Positions 50,081 to 60,138 of a stretch of 64,000 nucleotides of DNA are shown here, in pieces. Under the pieces are notes generated by a model. It was not told the DNA's origin and did not search any database. It worked only from the letters and a program-made list of their open reading frames with translations. The stretch's first letter is position 1, and every line of letters starts with the position of its first letter. The position numbers were made by a program, and so were the translations under genes. The DNA is from Aquiflexum balticum DSM 16537 (GTDB taxonomy: Bacteria > Bacteroidota > Bacteroidia > Cytophagales > Cyclobacteriaceae): the NCBI RefSeq assembly GCF_900176595.1, contig NZ_LT838813.1, forward strand, positions 1,674,001 through 1,738,000, read 5' to 3'.

Positions 50081-51895
50081 ATGAAACAACTATTCCTCTC
50101 CTTTCTAATCTTTCTGGTCTCTCTGACTTCTATAGCTCAAAAACAAAAGGCTGACAATCGTTTTGAAGGTCTTGACTCCGAACTAAATAAAGTCCTAGAA
50201 ACCTGGAATGCAGCTGGATTTGCCGTTGCTGTGGTTGAAAAAGACAAAATCATCTACTCCAAGGGTTTTGGCTACAAGGATTATGAAAATAAAATTCCAA
50301 TTACTCCAAACACACTTTTTGCCATCGGATCAAGTAGCAAGGCTTTCACTTCCGGGCTGTTGGGGATATTGAGGGAAGAAAAAAAATTGTCTTTTGATGA
50401 TAGTCCAAGCAAACATATCCCCGACCTTCGCTTTTACAATAATGAGATGAACAATCTGATAACCATCAAGGATATCATGACCCATAGAACTGGGCTTCCA
50501 AGACATGACCTGAGTTGGTATTTTTTCACTACCCAATCCCGGGATTCCTTAATGCAAAGAATTCAATATCAGGAACCATTTGCCAAACCTAGGGAAAATT
50601 GGTATTACAATAATTTCATGTTTTTGACCCAAGGAGTAATCGCCGAAAGAATAACAGGCAAAACCTGGGAAGAAAATATTCAGGAAAAGTTTTTTGATCC
50701 CTTGGAGATGAAAACAAGCAATGCTGTAATCACAGGCCTGAAAAACGGCAAAGATGCATCCTTTGGCTACGAAGTAAAAAACGATTCCATCATCAAAAAG
50801 ATGGACTATTATGACATTGCCGCTATGGGTCCTGCCGGGAGTATCAACAGCAATGTCAATGAAATGTCCAATTGGCTGATCACATGGATCAATGGAGGAA
50901 AATTTAAAGGCAACCAAATCCTGCCTGAAGCCTATGTCAAAGAAGCCATGAGTCCACAAATGATAATGGCAAACAGTATCCCTGACAAAGAATTTCCGGA
51001 TATGCATATCAGTACTTATGGCTACGGATGGATGGTTTCTTCCTATAAAGGACATTACAGGGTGGAACATGGAGGAAATATTAACGGATTCTCTGCGAAT
51101 GCAGCATTTTTCCCGATGGATAGTATTGGAATTGTGGTCTTGTCCAATCAAAATGGCTCTCCGATTCCCGGGATTGTCAGAAATATAATCAGTGATAGAT
51201 TACTGAAAGTAGATAAAACTGATTGGAATAAAGTACAAAAAGAAAAAGCTGATGAAGCCAAAAAGCAAGCTTCAGCAAGTCAGGAACAAACCACTTCAAT
51301 TCAGAAAAAGGGTACCAAAACCTCTCATCTTCTTGCTGAATTTACCGGAGATTATATCCACCCGGGATATGGAAAGATAGCTATTCAATTTGAAAGAGAC
51401 TCCCTTTTTGCAAGTACCCCCTATCAAAAAGTCTGGTTAAAGCATTTCCATTATAATATCTTTTCTTTGGTGGGTATGGAAAAGGGAAAGGTTGATACCA
51501 CTACGGTTTCTCCCATGCAGTTCAATTTCAGAATCAATAATATGGGAGAAATTGCTTCTCTTTCGTTCAAAGCTGAACCAATGGTGGATGCCATAGAATT
51601 CAAGCGTACGCCCAAAGAAGTTGCTTTGGAAAAAGAAACCTTGGAAAAATATACAGGGGATTATGACTTGGGCGGACAGGTTGCTAAATTTTATTTAAAA
51701 GAAGGAAATGAGAATACGCTTTTCCTTTTTGTGGCAGGTCAACCCGAATATGAGTTACTCTCCTTAGGACAGCACAAATTTGCATTAAAAATAGCAGATG
51801 GTTATACAGTTGAATTCAAAGAGGAGAGCAACGGCAAATTTCAGCAAGCAGTTTTCGTTCAGCCTAACGGCACATTCAAAGCGGAGAGAAAATAA
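50081..51895 (+). CDS. Exported serine hydrolase of the class C beta-lactamase/PBP family
   Basis: A 604-residue protein with a signal peptide (LFLSFLIFLVSLTSIAQ). The serine hydrolase domain (about 30-385) has the SxxK motif SSSKAF, a YxN motif (YYNN), and a terminal VEHGGN (the H/KxG box). The last 180 residues are two lipocalin-like DUF3471 beta domains (AEFTGDYIHPGYGKIAIQFER, TLEKYTGDYDLGGQVAKFY). These proteins act as peptidases or esterases in the periplasm; resistance is not implied. It stands alone. Confidence 0.9.
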   Translation: MKQLFLSFLIFLVSLTSIAQKQKADNRFEGLDSELNKVLETWNAAGFAVAVVEKDKIIYSKGFGYKDYENKIPITPNTLFAIGSSSKAFTSGLLGILREEKKLSFDDSPSKHIPDLRFYNNEMNNLITIKDIMTHRTGLPRHDLSWYFFTTQSRDSLMQRIQYQEPFAKPRENWYYNNFMFLTQGVIAERITGKTWEENIQEKFFDPLEMKTSNAVITGLKNGKDASFGYEVKNDSIIKKMDYYDIAAMGPAGSINSNVNEMSNWLITWINGGKFKGNQILPEAYVKEAMSPQMIMANSIPDKEFPDMHISTYGYGWMVSSYKGHYRVEHGGNINGFSANAAFFPMDSIGIVVLSNQNGSPIPGIVRNIISDRLLKVDKTDWNKVQKEKADEAKKQASASQEQTTSIQKKGTKTSHLLAEFTGDYIHPGYGKIAIQFERDSLFASTPYQKVWLKHFHYNIFSLVGMEKGKVDTTTVSPMQFNFRINNMGEIASLSFKAEPMVDAIEFKRTPKEVALEKETLEKYTGDYDLGGQVAKFYLKEGNENTLFLFVAGQPEYELLSLGQHKFALKIADGYTVEFKEESNGKFQQAVFVQPNGTFKAERK

Positions 51896-52042
51896 TTTAA
51901 CTTCTTTACTTTGAAAATTAAGTTCTTGGATTGAAAAACCTTTAAAAACTTAAATTCTTGAAAATCCAATTTAATCTGTTCAAATGTGATTTTCCTCAAT
52001 TTTATTTTTTAATTTAAAGAGATTTTAATCTAAACTACTCTT

Positions 52043-53368
52043 ATGTCTGCTATTCACAGAGGATTAACCGTGACGGTTATTGTTAAGGAAGAAAAGCTGA
52101 GCGAGATCAATGTGCTTTTGGAAGAGTATAATCTACATTCCAAAAATCATCAGGAAGATTACCATGTTCAAATGCCCAGCACTTTTTTTATCAGTTGGCT
52201 GACGCTTCCTTCCCAATTTTATGCAGAAAAAGAGCAGCTTCCCGCGAGGATTATTTTATTGACGAGTTATGTAGGAAATAAGAAAAGGCATCTAAATGAA
52301 TTGGTTGCCTTTATGGGATCAAAATTAAAAGCAGTATTTGCTTTTAGCGAGGAGTTTAAATCAACTGCAAATGATAATGAGGGATTGGTTAAGTTTTTGA
52401 ACCAAAAAAGCATTTTCAACACATTTTATTCAGGTTTCAAATTCATAAAGACCCAAGATGTCAAAAAAGAGCTAGACCTCAGAAACAAGGTGTTTGATTA
52501 TCTAAATTCCAAAAGGGAAGAACCGGGTTTTAGCTATCAAAGCCCTGAAGAAATTAAAGAGCAGATAGAAAATTTTGTAAAAAAGGAAGATGCTACAAAA
52601 TGGGCTGAGGTGGGACTGAAAAGTTTGAAGACGGATAAGTTCAATATGCTTACACCACTTTACATTTTCGGTTTGGTGATGGCTACTTCCATAATTTTTT
52701 TAATTCTTTCCATATTTATGAAGCCCTCATTCTTATTTTGGATCGGCTTGATTTTTCCTGTGTTTCTTATTGGACTGATCATCTTATTTTTATTGCTGAG
52801 AATCAATGAAAACAATCCCCACATTCCCAATAAACCTGTTTCAGATGATTGGATCAGGAATATTGTTCTTAGGGAGAATAATACTGTGATCAATGAAATG
52901 ACAGTGATAGCACCATTGAAAAAAGGACTGATCCGGAGAATTTTTCTCGGAGTTTCTTTAAGATTGGTCTATCTGATCAGGTTTTTTTCCTACATCCCGA
53001 CAGTACATACCGCGCGGTGGTTACAGATGGATAGCGGAAAAAGATTGGTATTCATAGCCACTTTTGACAATCTCTCAGAAGCATATGCCCATGATTTTGT
53101 GGATAGTGAAAACCGGACCAGAAACATGGCGGTGATTTTCAGCCATGCGGCAGGGTTTCCGGCCACTACCTGGCTGGTAAAGAAAAGTTACAATCATAGG
53201 AGTGAATATATGAAAGGGGTAAGGGCACATCAAAAAATCACCCAGTTTTGGTACACCTTCAATACTGATCTCAGTGTGGAAAATCTCAAGACCAACCGCA
53301 AGTTTAGGGAGGGTTTGTTCAAGAAAATGAGTGCGGATGAAATCAGGGAATGGCTTTTAACTATCTAA
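52043..53368 (+). CDS. Membrane protein with two predicted alpha/beta lobes, first gene of a peroxidase cluster
   Basis: A 441-residue protein with two hydrophobic segments in the middle (about residues 207-228 and 235-252). Both soluble halves carry a pattern of W, then a strand with a run of hydrophobics, then a helix: SWLTLPSQFY with ILLTSYVGNKKRHLNELVAF in the N-half, and ARWLQMDSGKRLVFIATFDNLSEAYAHDFVD in the C-half. This suggests a pair of ferredoxin-like (dimeric alpha/beta-barrel type) domains related to the DyP fold. No catalytic residue is recognised. It ends 3 bases before the DyP peroxidase start, so is surely cotranscribed. It may hold the haem proteins at the membrane. Confidence 0.65.
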   Translation: MSAIHRGLTVTVIVKEEKLSEINVLLEEYNLHSKNHQEDYHVQMPSTFFISWLTLPSQFYAEKEQLPARIILLTSYVGNKKRHLNELVAFMGSKLKAVFAFSEEFKSTANDNEGLVKFLNQKSIFNTFYSGFKFIKTQDVKKELDLRNKVFDYLNSKREEPGFSYQSPEEIKEQIENFVKKEDATKWAEVGLKSLKTDKFNMLTPLYIFGLVMATSIIFLILSIFMKPSFLFWIGLIFPVFLIGLIILFLLLRINENNPHIPNKPVSDDWIRNIVLRENNTVINEMTVIAPLKKGLIRRIFLGVSLRLVYLIRFFSYIPTVHTARWLQMDSGKRLVFIATFDNLSEAYAHDFVDSENRTRNMAVIFSHAAGFPATTWLVKKSYNHRSEYMKGVRAHQKITQFWYTFNTDLSVENLKTNRKFREGLFKKMSADEIREWLLTI

Positions 53369-53371
53369 ATA

Positions 53372-54790
53372 ATGGCACTTGAATTAAATGACATGCAAGG
53401 CTTGTTGATAAGGGGATTTGGTAACCTTCAGGGGGCCCAATATGTATTGCTGAATTTTTCTGATGCTGTCCAGGCAAAAGGTTATTTAAAAGAGCTTTTC
53501 CCATTAATCACTCCGGCAAATGAAAAACCTACTGATCATGCCCTTCAAGTTGCTTTTACTTACGAAGGCATTTCCTTTCTCCAAATGCCTGTGGAAGGTT
53601 TGGAAAGTTTTTCAAGGGAATTTAGAGAAGGGATGACAGATACCCATCGTCAGTTTGTTCTAGGCGACAGTGGGGACAATGACCCTAAAAACTGGGAATG
53701 GGGGAGTCCTGATAAGGATGTTATCCACATGCTTTTGATGGTTTTTTCAGAAAACAATGAAACTTTGGTTGAAAAACTGAAAACTGAAAAAGACAGGGCT
53801 GACAAGTATGGGGTAAATGTCCTGCATTCATTACCTTCCGGATTTTTGCAAAACCATAAAGAGCATTTTGGATTCAGAGATGACATTTCAAGACCGATTA
53901 TTGAAGAATTGGTGGATAATCCCGAAAAAATAACCGGAATTACTTTTCCTGCAGGTGAATTTATCATGGGTTACAAAAACCTATATGATGAATTTTCTCC
54001 TGCACCAAAACTCCCAAAGGAATATGATAAAAATGATTTACTCCCTCTTTGCCCCGAAGAACCTGGTCTTAAGGATTTTGGGAAAAACGGAACCTATCTG
54101 ATTTTCCGCCAATTGGAACAAGATGTATTTACATTCTGGGAATTTCTCAAAAACCAAAGTAAGTCTGAAGAAGAAGCCATTAAAATTGCCAGCAAAATGG
54201 TTGGCAGATGGCCGGACGGTTCTCCGCTTACTTTGTGCCCGGTCAAAAATGACCCTGAATTATCCATATCCAATAATTTTGGCTTTTGGGAGGAAGATAA
54301 AGCCGGATTGAAATGTCCCATTGGTTCTCATATCAGAAGAACAAATCCAAGAGATCATTTGGTGACGGAAAAAACCAAAAAGGATTCTGCAGAAATGGCC
54401 TCCAAACATAGAATGATCAGAAAAGGTAGACCCTATGGAAATCCCGTGACTGATGACCTTAATCCTGTGGATTTGATGTCACTGTCCAAGGATGATGAAA
54501 AGAGAGGATTACATTTTATCTGTCTGGTGACGGATATACGAAGGCAGTTCGAATTTGTACAGAACAATTGGGTCAACTTCCACAAGTTTGGGGGTTTGGA
54601 CCATGATGCTGATCCCATAATCGGTAACCATTTCCAAAATTCAGAAGTAATCACGGATGAATTCAGCATTCCTGATTATCCGGTGAAAAGGAAAATCAAG
54701 AATCTGCCCAATTTTACCATTACCAAAGGCGGAAGCTATTTCTTCATTCCTGGTCTGAAAGCAATTCAATTCCTGGCAAATCATGAATAA
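53372..54790 (+). CDS. DyP-type haem peroxidase
   Basis: A 472-residue cytoplasmic or membrane-associated peroxidase. The family motif is at residues 163-175 (KEHFGFRDDISRP): the catalytic Asp170 is kept, but the usual Gly of GxxDG is Asp171. The haem ligand is His320 (CPIGSHIRRTNPRD), and the distal Arg is in TDIRRQFEFVQNNW. The class resembles the large DyP enzymes. There is no Tat or other signal peptide, and no encapsulin cargo tail is recognised. It overlaps the catalase-family gene by 8 bases. It would oxidise an organic substrate with peroxide; the substrate is unknown. Confidence 0.88.
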   Translation: MALELNDMQGLLIRGFGNLQGAQYVLLNFSDAVQAKGYLKELFPLITPANEKPTDHALQVAFTYEGISFLQMPVEGLESFSREFREGMTDTHRQFVLGDSGDNDPKNWEWGSPDKDVIHMLLMVFSENNETLVEKLKTEKDRADKYGVNVLHSLPSGFLQNHKEHFGFRDDISRPIIEELVDNPEKITGITFPAGEFIMGYKNLYDEFSPAPKLPKEYDKNDLLPLCPEEPGLKDFGKNGTYLIFRQLEQDVFTFWEFLKNQSKSEEEAIKIASKMVGRWPDGSPLTLCPVKNDPELSISNNFGFWEEDKAGLKCPIGSHIRRTNPRDHLVTEKTKKDSAEMASKHRMIRKGRPYGNPVTDDLNPVDLMSLSKDDEKRGLHFICLVTDIRRQFEFVQNNWVNFHKFGGLDHDADPIIGNHFQNSEVITDEFSIPDYPVKRKIKNLPNFTITKGGSYFFIPGLKAIQFLANHE

Positions 54791-55748
54791 CAGCATAGAC
54801 GAAAAAGAAGAAAAAGAAATTCAGGAAATCATTCAGACCATGAAAAGATTCCTATCTGATACTTACCCAAAAGGTAATATCAAAAGGAATTTTCATCCCA
54901 AGATGCATGGATGTCTGAAAGGAACTTTGGAAATCCGGAATGATCTACCGGATACACTTAAGCAAGGTCTTTTCAAGTCACCCAATACCTATGAAGTCTG
55001 GCTGCGGTTCTCTAATGCACCCCCAAAAATCCAATCTGATAAAAGCAGTTCTGGAAGAGGCTTGGCCATTAAAGTGTTGAATGTCCCAGGAACGGTTATT
55101 GAAGAAGATCCTATTGGTGTCAATTGTCAAAATTTTTTGATGACCACCAGCCCCATACTTTCCGCGGGAAGTATCAGGTTATACAACAAGGCTATCAAAG
55201 CAATCCTCTTTGGCTGGAAAAGACAGTTGGTTTTTGCATTGAATCCATTGCATTGGCGCAGTTTATTTCTCACTTTAAAGCATTCCAAAAAGCACGATAA
55301 TCTACTGGCACAAAAATATTTTTCAGGAGGAGCGTTCAGGTTCGGTCCTGATCAATTTGTCAAATTTGTCTTAGAACCCCATAATTCAAATTTGGGCTAT
55401 ACCTTGGGAAAACCAAAAACTGATAATTTTCTGCGCGAACAGCTTAAAGCCGATCTCAAATCCTGCCAACATGGATTTACCATTTATGTGCAAGTACATG
55501 AAAATGATAAAACCGAACCATTGGAAGATACCTCTGTAGAATGGAAAAAAGAGGGGGTACCTGTAGCAGATTTATGGATACCTGCCCAGGATTTTGATTT
55601 TGAAGAGCGGAATAAATTCGGTGAGGCACTTTCATTTTCCCCTTGGGCCTGTTTGGAAGACCATGAACCCATTGGCGGCATCAACCGCGCGAGAAGGTTG
55701 GTTTATAAAGAGCTTGCCGAACTGCGAAAAACCGAAAACTCAGTCTAG
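54783..55748 (+). CDS. Catalase-family haem protein (allene oxide synthase/SrpA-like)
   Basis: A 321-residue member of the small catalase-related group. It lacks the long arms of true catalases. The distal His42 is in HPKMHGCLKG. The C-terminus has RRLVYKELAELR, where Tyr308 and Arg304 fit the RxxxY haem ligand motif. Catalase-related proteins of this size include fatty acid hydroperoxide-metabolising enzymes such as allene oxide synthase, so lipid hydroperoxide use is a reasonable but unproven idea. It overlaps DyP by 8 bases and converges with the FAD oxidase gene, overlapping it by 9 bases. Confidence 0.83.
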   Translation: MNNSIDEKEEKEIQEIIQTMKRFLSDTYPKGNIKRNFHPKMHGCLKGTLEIRNDLPDTLKQGLFKSPNTYEVWLRFSNAPPKIQSDKSSSGRGLAIKVLNVPGTVIEEDPIGVNCQNFLMTTSPILSAGSIRLYNKAIKAILFGWKRQLVFALNPLHWRSLFLTLKHSKKHDNLLAQKYFSGGAFRFGPDQFVKFVLEPHNSNLGYTLGKPKTDNFLREQLKADLKSCQHGFTIYVQVHENDKTEPLEDTSVEWKKEGVPVADLWIPAQDFDFEERNKFGEALSFSPWACLEDHEPIGGINRARRLVYKELAELRKTENSV

Positions 55749-57644
55749 TATGTTTTTAATGAAAGGATTGGTAAATGTTTCTCCCCCAAATATTGCCTGA
55801 TGCCTTTTCCAATCCTCATAGTGCGGAAATGCCCTTTCTACCATTTCCTTTGACCATGGCAGTAAAGATAGCCCCCAATGAGGCACTGCTCCGATTTCCA
55901 ATAATTCAGCCTCAATCCTTTTCATTAAAGAAATGGTACCGGTAACTCCCTTCACACTTACAACTTCTATCATACACATATCTGACTTGTTCATCATAGA
56001 AAAATACCCCGGACAGTGCTTGACATAGCGCAGAGAAAAAGGTGCTGCCAAATAATGGCCATAGGCTTTAGCTTCTTCACAAACCTTGGTGATCACGTCA
56101 ACCGCTTCAAAGGCCTTTTCTATTTCAAAACCAAATTCAATGGCATAGCCATAAAATTTCAGTTCTCCGAGTCCCTGATCCAGAACCTTGTAAGAAACAT
56201 CTTCAAATCCACCACCTTTTTTGGCATGATCTTCCAAGCGGGCAAGGGAATTGTTGGTCATTCTTGGAATATTTTGGCTGTTTCTGTTAAAAACCCAAGG
56301 GGATAGTCTTCCCGATATGGAAATTCCTGATACGAAGGAAGAAAGGTAATTTCTTTCCCTTTTTGCAATAGGTGGCACCTCACAGGATTCCGCATAATCT
56401 CTGGTAGTTAGCAAACACTTCCTTGATGGATTTTCTTCTGTTTCGTCAATATATGGATTGATAAGCACTTCAAAATTGCGGTTGGAATTGATAAAGATGT
56501 AAAGGTCTCCCTCCAGCATTTTGGCTTTCAAGGTTTCCCATTCCCAAATTACCCGTTCCTCATACAACTTGTAAGATTTCTGCACTTCCACAATCAATGA
56601 AAATACCAACCCCATAGAACCTACGCCTACCATCACGGCATTAAAAGTATCATCATCCTGAATCAGTTGGATGTCATGTTTTTGGACTTCCGGATCTGCC
56701 AAAAACAATTCCGGATCAGTGATCCCATTGGTTGGTTCCACTCTATATGCTTTGGATCCTTTCCCTACAAGTGTCATTGACTTTACCATTCCCGGAAGAG
56801 GACCCAATCCTATTCCCGATCCATGGGTAGATGTAGCAATTGCCCCTGATATTGCCTGAATGCTGGATCCGCCCTTGTTCATCAGTGCCAAGCCATCTTT
56901 TTCCAAGGCTGTGATCAATTGGTGCACTTTTGTTCCACCACTGGTTTCAAATAGAAAGTGTTTTTCTTTCGATTTTACATTTCTGAAATTGACATCCACA
57001 TCAAATCCATTTAAAAATTCAGGTTTGATAAATTGCTCAGCTTTACGCTGTGTCAGGTTTAAATTATGCGTGCAGACAATAAAATCTTCAGATTGAGCAA
57101 TAGGGGTAAGGGCATGTCCTGAACCAATGGCACGGATCTTCCGGCCTTCAGCTTCGGCATAGGAAATTATTTCTTTTACTTCTTCCAGACCTTTATAATC
57201 ATAATTCCCCCATTGTTCGGATATGGCTTCAAATTTACTATGACTTCCGCTTCCCGGTACAAAGATTTTCAATGGTTCAGAGGCATGGTTCCCATACCAA
57301 TTGCTCCATTGCTGACGAAAGGGAAAATCTTTTTCGTAGGTTTTGCTGTAGGATAGTTCCTCATCAAAAGACAAAATAACCTTTTCATGAATCGGGGAAT
57401 CCTTATTGAGACGGTTTTCGATAATCCTGCGTACAAACCTTGGCTTCACTACTGTATTGATCCGCTTTACCCATTGGAGACGCTTTTCTCTTGTACAATG
57501 ATGGGTAAGTGTTTCATCCAAGTCCTCTATTCTGTCGGGCAAGTTTTTTTGGTTGAAAATAACTGCGGTTAATAACCTCGTAATTACCCAGACAACTGAT
57601 ACGTTATCTTTCTTTTTTTCGATCCATGCGGCATAAAGAAACAT
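55740..57644 (-). CDS. FAD-linked oxidase of the aldonolactone oxidase type
   Basis: A 634-residue flavoprotein. The first 110 residues are an extra domain that I cannot name. The FAD-binding PCMH-type domain spans about residues 145-330, with RAIGSGHALTPIAQSE and GSSIQAISGAIATSTHGSG, whose Thr-His may bind flavin covalently. The C-terminus is like D-arabinono-1,4-lactone oxidase, with the HWG motif (VPHWGLSLLPW). Such enzymes reduce oxygen to hydrogen peroxide, which would feed the peroxidase and catalase-family proteins next to it. It is convergent with them and overlaps the catalase-family gene by 9 bases. Start 57644 is preferred. Confidence 0.85.
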   Translation of the reverse strand: MFLYAAWIEKKKDNVSVVWVITRLLTAVIFNQKNLPDRIEDLDETLTHHCTREKRLQWVKRINTVVKPRFVRRIIENRLNKDSPIHEKVILSFDEELSYSKTYEKDFPFRQQWSNWYGNHASEPLKIFVPGSGSHSKFEAISEQWGNYDYKGLEEVKEIISYAEAEGRKIRAIGSGHALTPIAQSEDFIVCTHNLNLTQRKAEQFIKPEFLNGFDVDVNFRNVKSKEKHFLFETSGGTKVHQLITALEKDGLALMNKGGSSIQAISGAIATSTHGSGIGLGPLPGMVKSMTLVGKGSKAYRVEPTNGITDPELFLADPEVQKHDIQLIQDDDTFNAVMVGVGSMGLVFSLIVEVQKSYKLYEERVIWEWETLKAKMLEGDLYIFINSNRNFEVLINPYIDETEENPSRKCLLTTRDYAESCEVPPIAKRERNYLSSFVSGISISGRLSPWVFNRNSQNIPRMTNNSLARLEDHAKKGGGFEDVSYKVLDQGLGELKFYGYAIEFGFEIEKAFEAVDVITKVCEEAKAYGHYLAAPFSLRYVKHCPGYFSMMNKSDMCMIEVVSVKGVTGTISLMKRIEAELLEIGAVPHWGLSLLPWSKEMVERAFPHYEDWKRHQAIFGGETFTNPFIKNILD

Positions 57645-57777
57645 TGCTACAACTTATTTTAAGGTTAATAAAAATATCTATAAAAAGTAACCTTAATATT
57701 GAATAAATCAAAATAAGTATAGCGCTTTCTTCAAAATTTAAAAAATTTAATTCATTAAAAATCAGTGGGATCTGGAA

Positions 57778-60045
57778 TTATTTCTGGTTTTTTGATAAGG
57801 CTTTACTCATCTCTTCGACTACCTGCAGGGCATTTTCTTTGGTAAAAATCAAAGGGGGCTTTGTTTTCAGCACACTGTCTTTGGGACCATCGGTACTTAT
57901 AAGTATGAATTGTTCTCTCAATTTATTTTTGATGGTTTTGGCCAGCAGTGGATCTTCCTCCTTTGTGCCCGGTTTAACCAAATCCACGCCAAGGAATAAA
58001 CCTGAACCCCTGACATCCCCGATGCAATCATGATTTTTTTGAAGCTCCAAGAATAAGGACTTGTAGTAATTCCCTACCACTTTGGCATTTTCCTGCAAAC
58101 CTTCTTCCTCCATGACTTCCAAAACTGCCAAACCTATGGCGCAAGAAACCGGATTACCTCCAAAAGAACTGAAAAACTCTACTCCCTTTTCAAAAGACTC
58201 CGCAACTTCTTGGTTACAGACTACAGCTCCCATTGGATGGCCATTTCCCATTGGCTTGCCCAAGATCACCATATCCGGCACCACAGCATGCTGCTCAAAT
58301 CCCCAAAAATAATCCCCAACCCTTCCAAAACCGGTTTGCACCTCATCCGAAATACAAAGTCCTCCTTGGGCACGAACAGCCGCATACACTTCCCGCAAAT
58401 ATCCTGGAGCCAGAGGTATTTGTCCGCCGCAACCCACAATGGGTTCAGCTATAAATGCTGCGATCGGCATTTGGAAATTGTTTATTAATCCTTTGGCCTC
58501 CTTGGCATACGCCATTCCTGATTTTTCGCTTTCACCGGCGTATTTTCCTCGATAAGCATCAGGAATTGGAACTTTCAGGATATTTTCTTTTTTGCCCTGC
58601 CCTTTGGGATTGTTAAACTTATAATCTGAAATATCAATGGAAATCTGGGTATTCCCATGGTAGCCATGCTCAACCACGGCTATCCCCTCTCTTTGGGTAT
58701 GCCACTTTGCCATTCGGACGGCCAAATCACTGGCCGCACTGCCTGAATTCACAAAGAAAACCCTGTTCAAAGATGATGGAAACTTCGCGAACAATTTCTC
58801 CGCATATTCAGGCAAAAGGTCATAAAGATATCGGGTATTGGTATTGAGCTTGGCCATTTGTCTTTGCCCCGCTTCGACAACCTTGGGATGGGAATGCCCT
58901 ACATGGGGAATATTATTGTATGCATCCAAGAAAGTATTTCCATAGGCATCATACATGTATTGGAAAGCGGCCCTTTCCATTTTGATTGGATTATTATAGC
59001 TGACGGATAAAATGCTGCTTAGGTATTGATTACGGTAAATCAGGCTATCTTCCAGTGAAAGCACCTTTTTCTTAGGCAAACCAGCCACTTCCCTGAATCT
59101 ATTCTCCGCTTCAATAGGATTGATTTTCAGCCAACCATAAAGCATTTTCCAGGCATTTTCTTCACTGACAGAGGCATAGGCGTTTTCAGGATTAGTTTTT
59201 CTGGCATGGGCCGAATTACACACACTGGAACATAACCTTGCCGCAATCAGGTAATACAGTGCTTCCAATTCTTTTTCTTCAAGAGAAATTACGGATTGGT
59301 AACCCTTTAATACCTCCACACCCCATTCCAAATAATTATCTTTGTCGTAAGCGGCATAAGTCATGGCAACTGCCAGCTCCTGAAGAAAAGGTGCATAGGC
59401 AAGATCGCCGAAATCAATCAATGCCAAATCCTTGTTTTCTTTGAGGAGGATATTCCATTCATTCGCATCATTGTAAATAATGGATTTGCGCAGGCTTGGC
59501 AGAATAGGTCTGACATTTTCTTCGAATTGTTGGAGGAAATATTGGACAAGGCTTATGTCCTTTGCAGATGGAATATCTTCCAAATAATCCCTGATAAACT
59601 CTGGATATTGGATATGCCATTCCCATTTTCTGGATTGGATAGGGTAGTTTTTTAATCGTGAAAGTTCCTTATCCAATTCTCCCAAAAAGTTACCTAAGGA
59701 GTAATATTGTTCTTTTTCTGTTTTTGTATTTCCCAAAAAACTGCCTTCCAAAAAAGACAAAAGCCTTATAATTTGGGATTTTCCATTAACTTCAACAACA
59801 TCAACATGGTTACCGGATAGAAATGGTACTGGGGTTGGAATTCTGCCTTCAAATTTTTGTTGCAGAACCAATAAAATATCGGTTTCAGCTTGGACCAAAT
59901 CAAATGTGTCCAAAGAATAGGGATAGGTTTTTAGAATGAATTTTCCTTCTTCGGTATTCATCAAATAATTGGCATTGTCATAGCCATTCAACCGTTTGAT
60001 TTCAAGGAAATGAAAATCAATCCGGGTCTTAATCCATTCTTCCAT
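57778..60045 (-). CDS. Fused APH-type kinase and class III PLP phospho-lyase (hydroxylysine kinase/phospho-lyase type)
   Basis: A 755-residue bifunctional protein. Residues about 1-330 are an aminoglycoside phosphotransferase-like kinase with [11 protein letters not shown] (catalytic Asp) and ALIDFGDL (metal-binding DFG). Residues about 335-750 are a class III aminotransferase-fold PLP enzyme with the Schiff-base Lys in [15 protein letters not shown] and conserved DEVQTGFGR. In vertebrates the kinase (HYKK) and phospho-lyase (AGXT2L-type) are separate proteins that remove 5-hydroxylysine or ethanolamine phosphate; here they are one chain. It should phosphorylate a small amino alcohol and cleave the phosphate ester to release phosphate and ammonia. 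The M23 module found in some fusions is absent. Confidence 0.85.
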   Translation of the reverse strand: MEEWIKTRIDFHFLEIKRLNGYDNANYLMNTEEGKFILKTYPYSLDTFDLVQAETDILLVLQQKFEGRIPTPVPFLSGNHVDVVEVNGKSQIIRLLSFLEGSFLGNTKTEKEQYYSLGNFLGELDKELSRLKNYPIQSRKWEWHIQYPEFIRDYLEDIPSAKDISLVQYFLQQFEENVRPILPSLRKSIIYNDANEWNILLKENKDLALIDFGDLAYAPFLQELAVAMTYAAYDKDNYLEWGVEVLKGYQSVISLEEKELEALYYLIAARLCSSVCNSAHARKTNPENAYASVSEENAWKMLYGWLKINPIEAENRFREVAGLPKKKVLSLEDSLIYRNQYLSSILSVSYNNPIKMERAAFQYMYDAYGNTFLDAYNNIPHVGHSHPKVVEAGQRQMAKLNTNTRYLYDLLPEYAEKLFAKFPSSLNRVFFVNSGSAASDLAVRMAKWHTQREGIAVVEHGYHGNTQISIDISDYKFNNPKGQGKKENILKVPIPDAYRGKYAGESEKSGMAYAKEAKGLINNFQMPIAAFIAEPIVGCGGQIPLAPGYLREVYAAVRAQGGLCISDEVQTGFGRVGDYFWGFEQHAVVPDMVILGKPMGNGHPMGAVVCNQEVAESFEKGVEFFSSFGGNPVSCAIGLAVLEVMEEEGLQENAKVVGNYYKSLFLELQKNHDCIGDVRGSGLFLGVDLVKPGTKEEDPLLAKTIKNKLREQFILISTDGPKDSVLKTKPPLIFTKENALQVVEEMSKALSKNQK

Positions 60046-60138
60046 TTAAAAGATTTTGATTAGGCACAAGTTCCAAAAAATTATAGAATAAAATACTCCC
60101 CATTCGGATAATTTGGAAAGACAAATTTCATCCTGATT

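Noticed and set aside
50549-51151. A 200-codon minus-strand frame inside the serine hydrolase gene.
   Set aside because: The plus-strand gene has clear SxxK and other motifs. The antisense frame is Cys/His/Phe-rich, as expected of a shadow.
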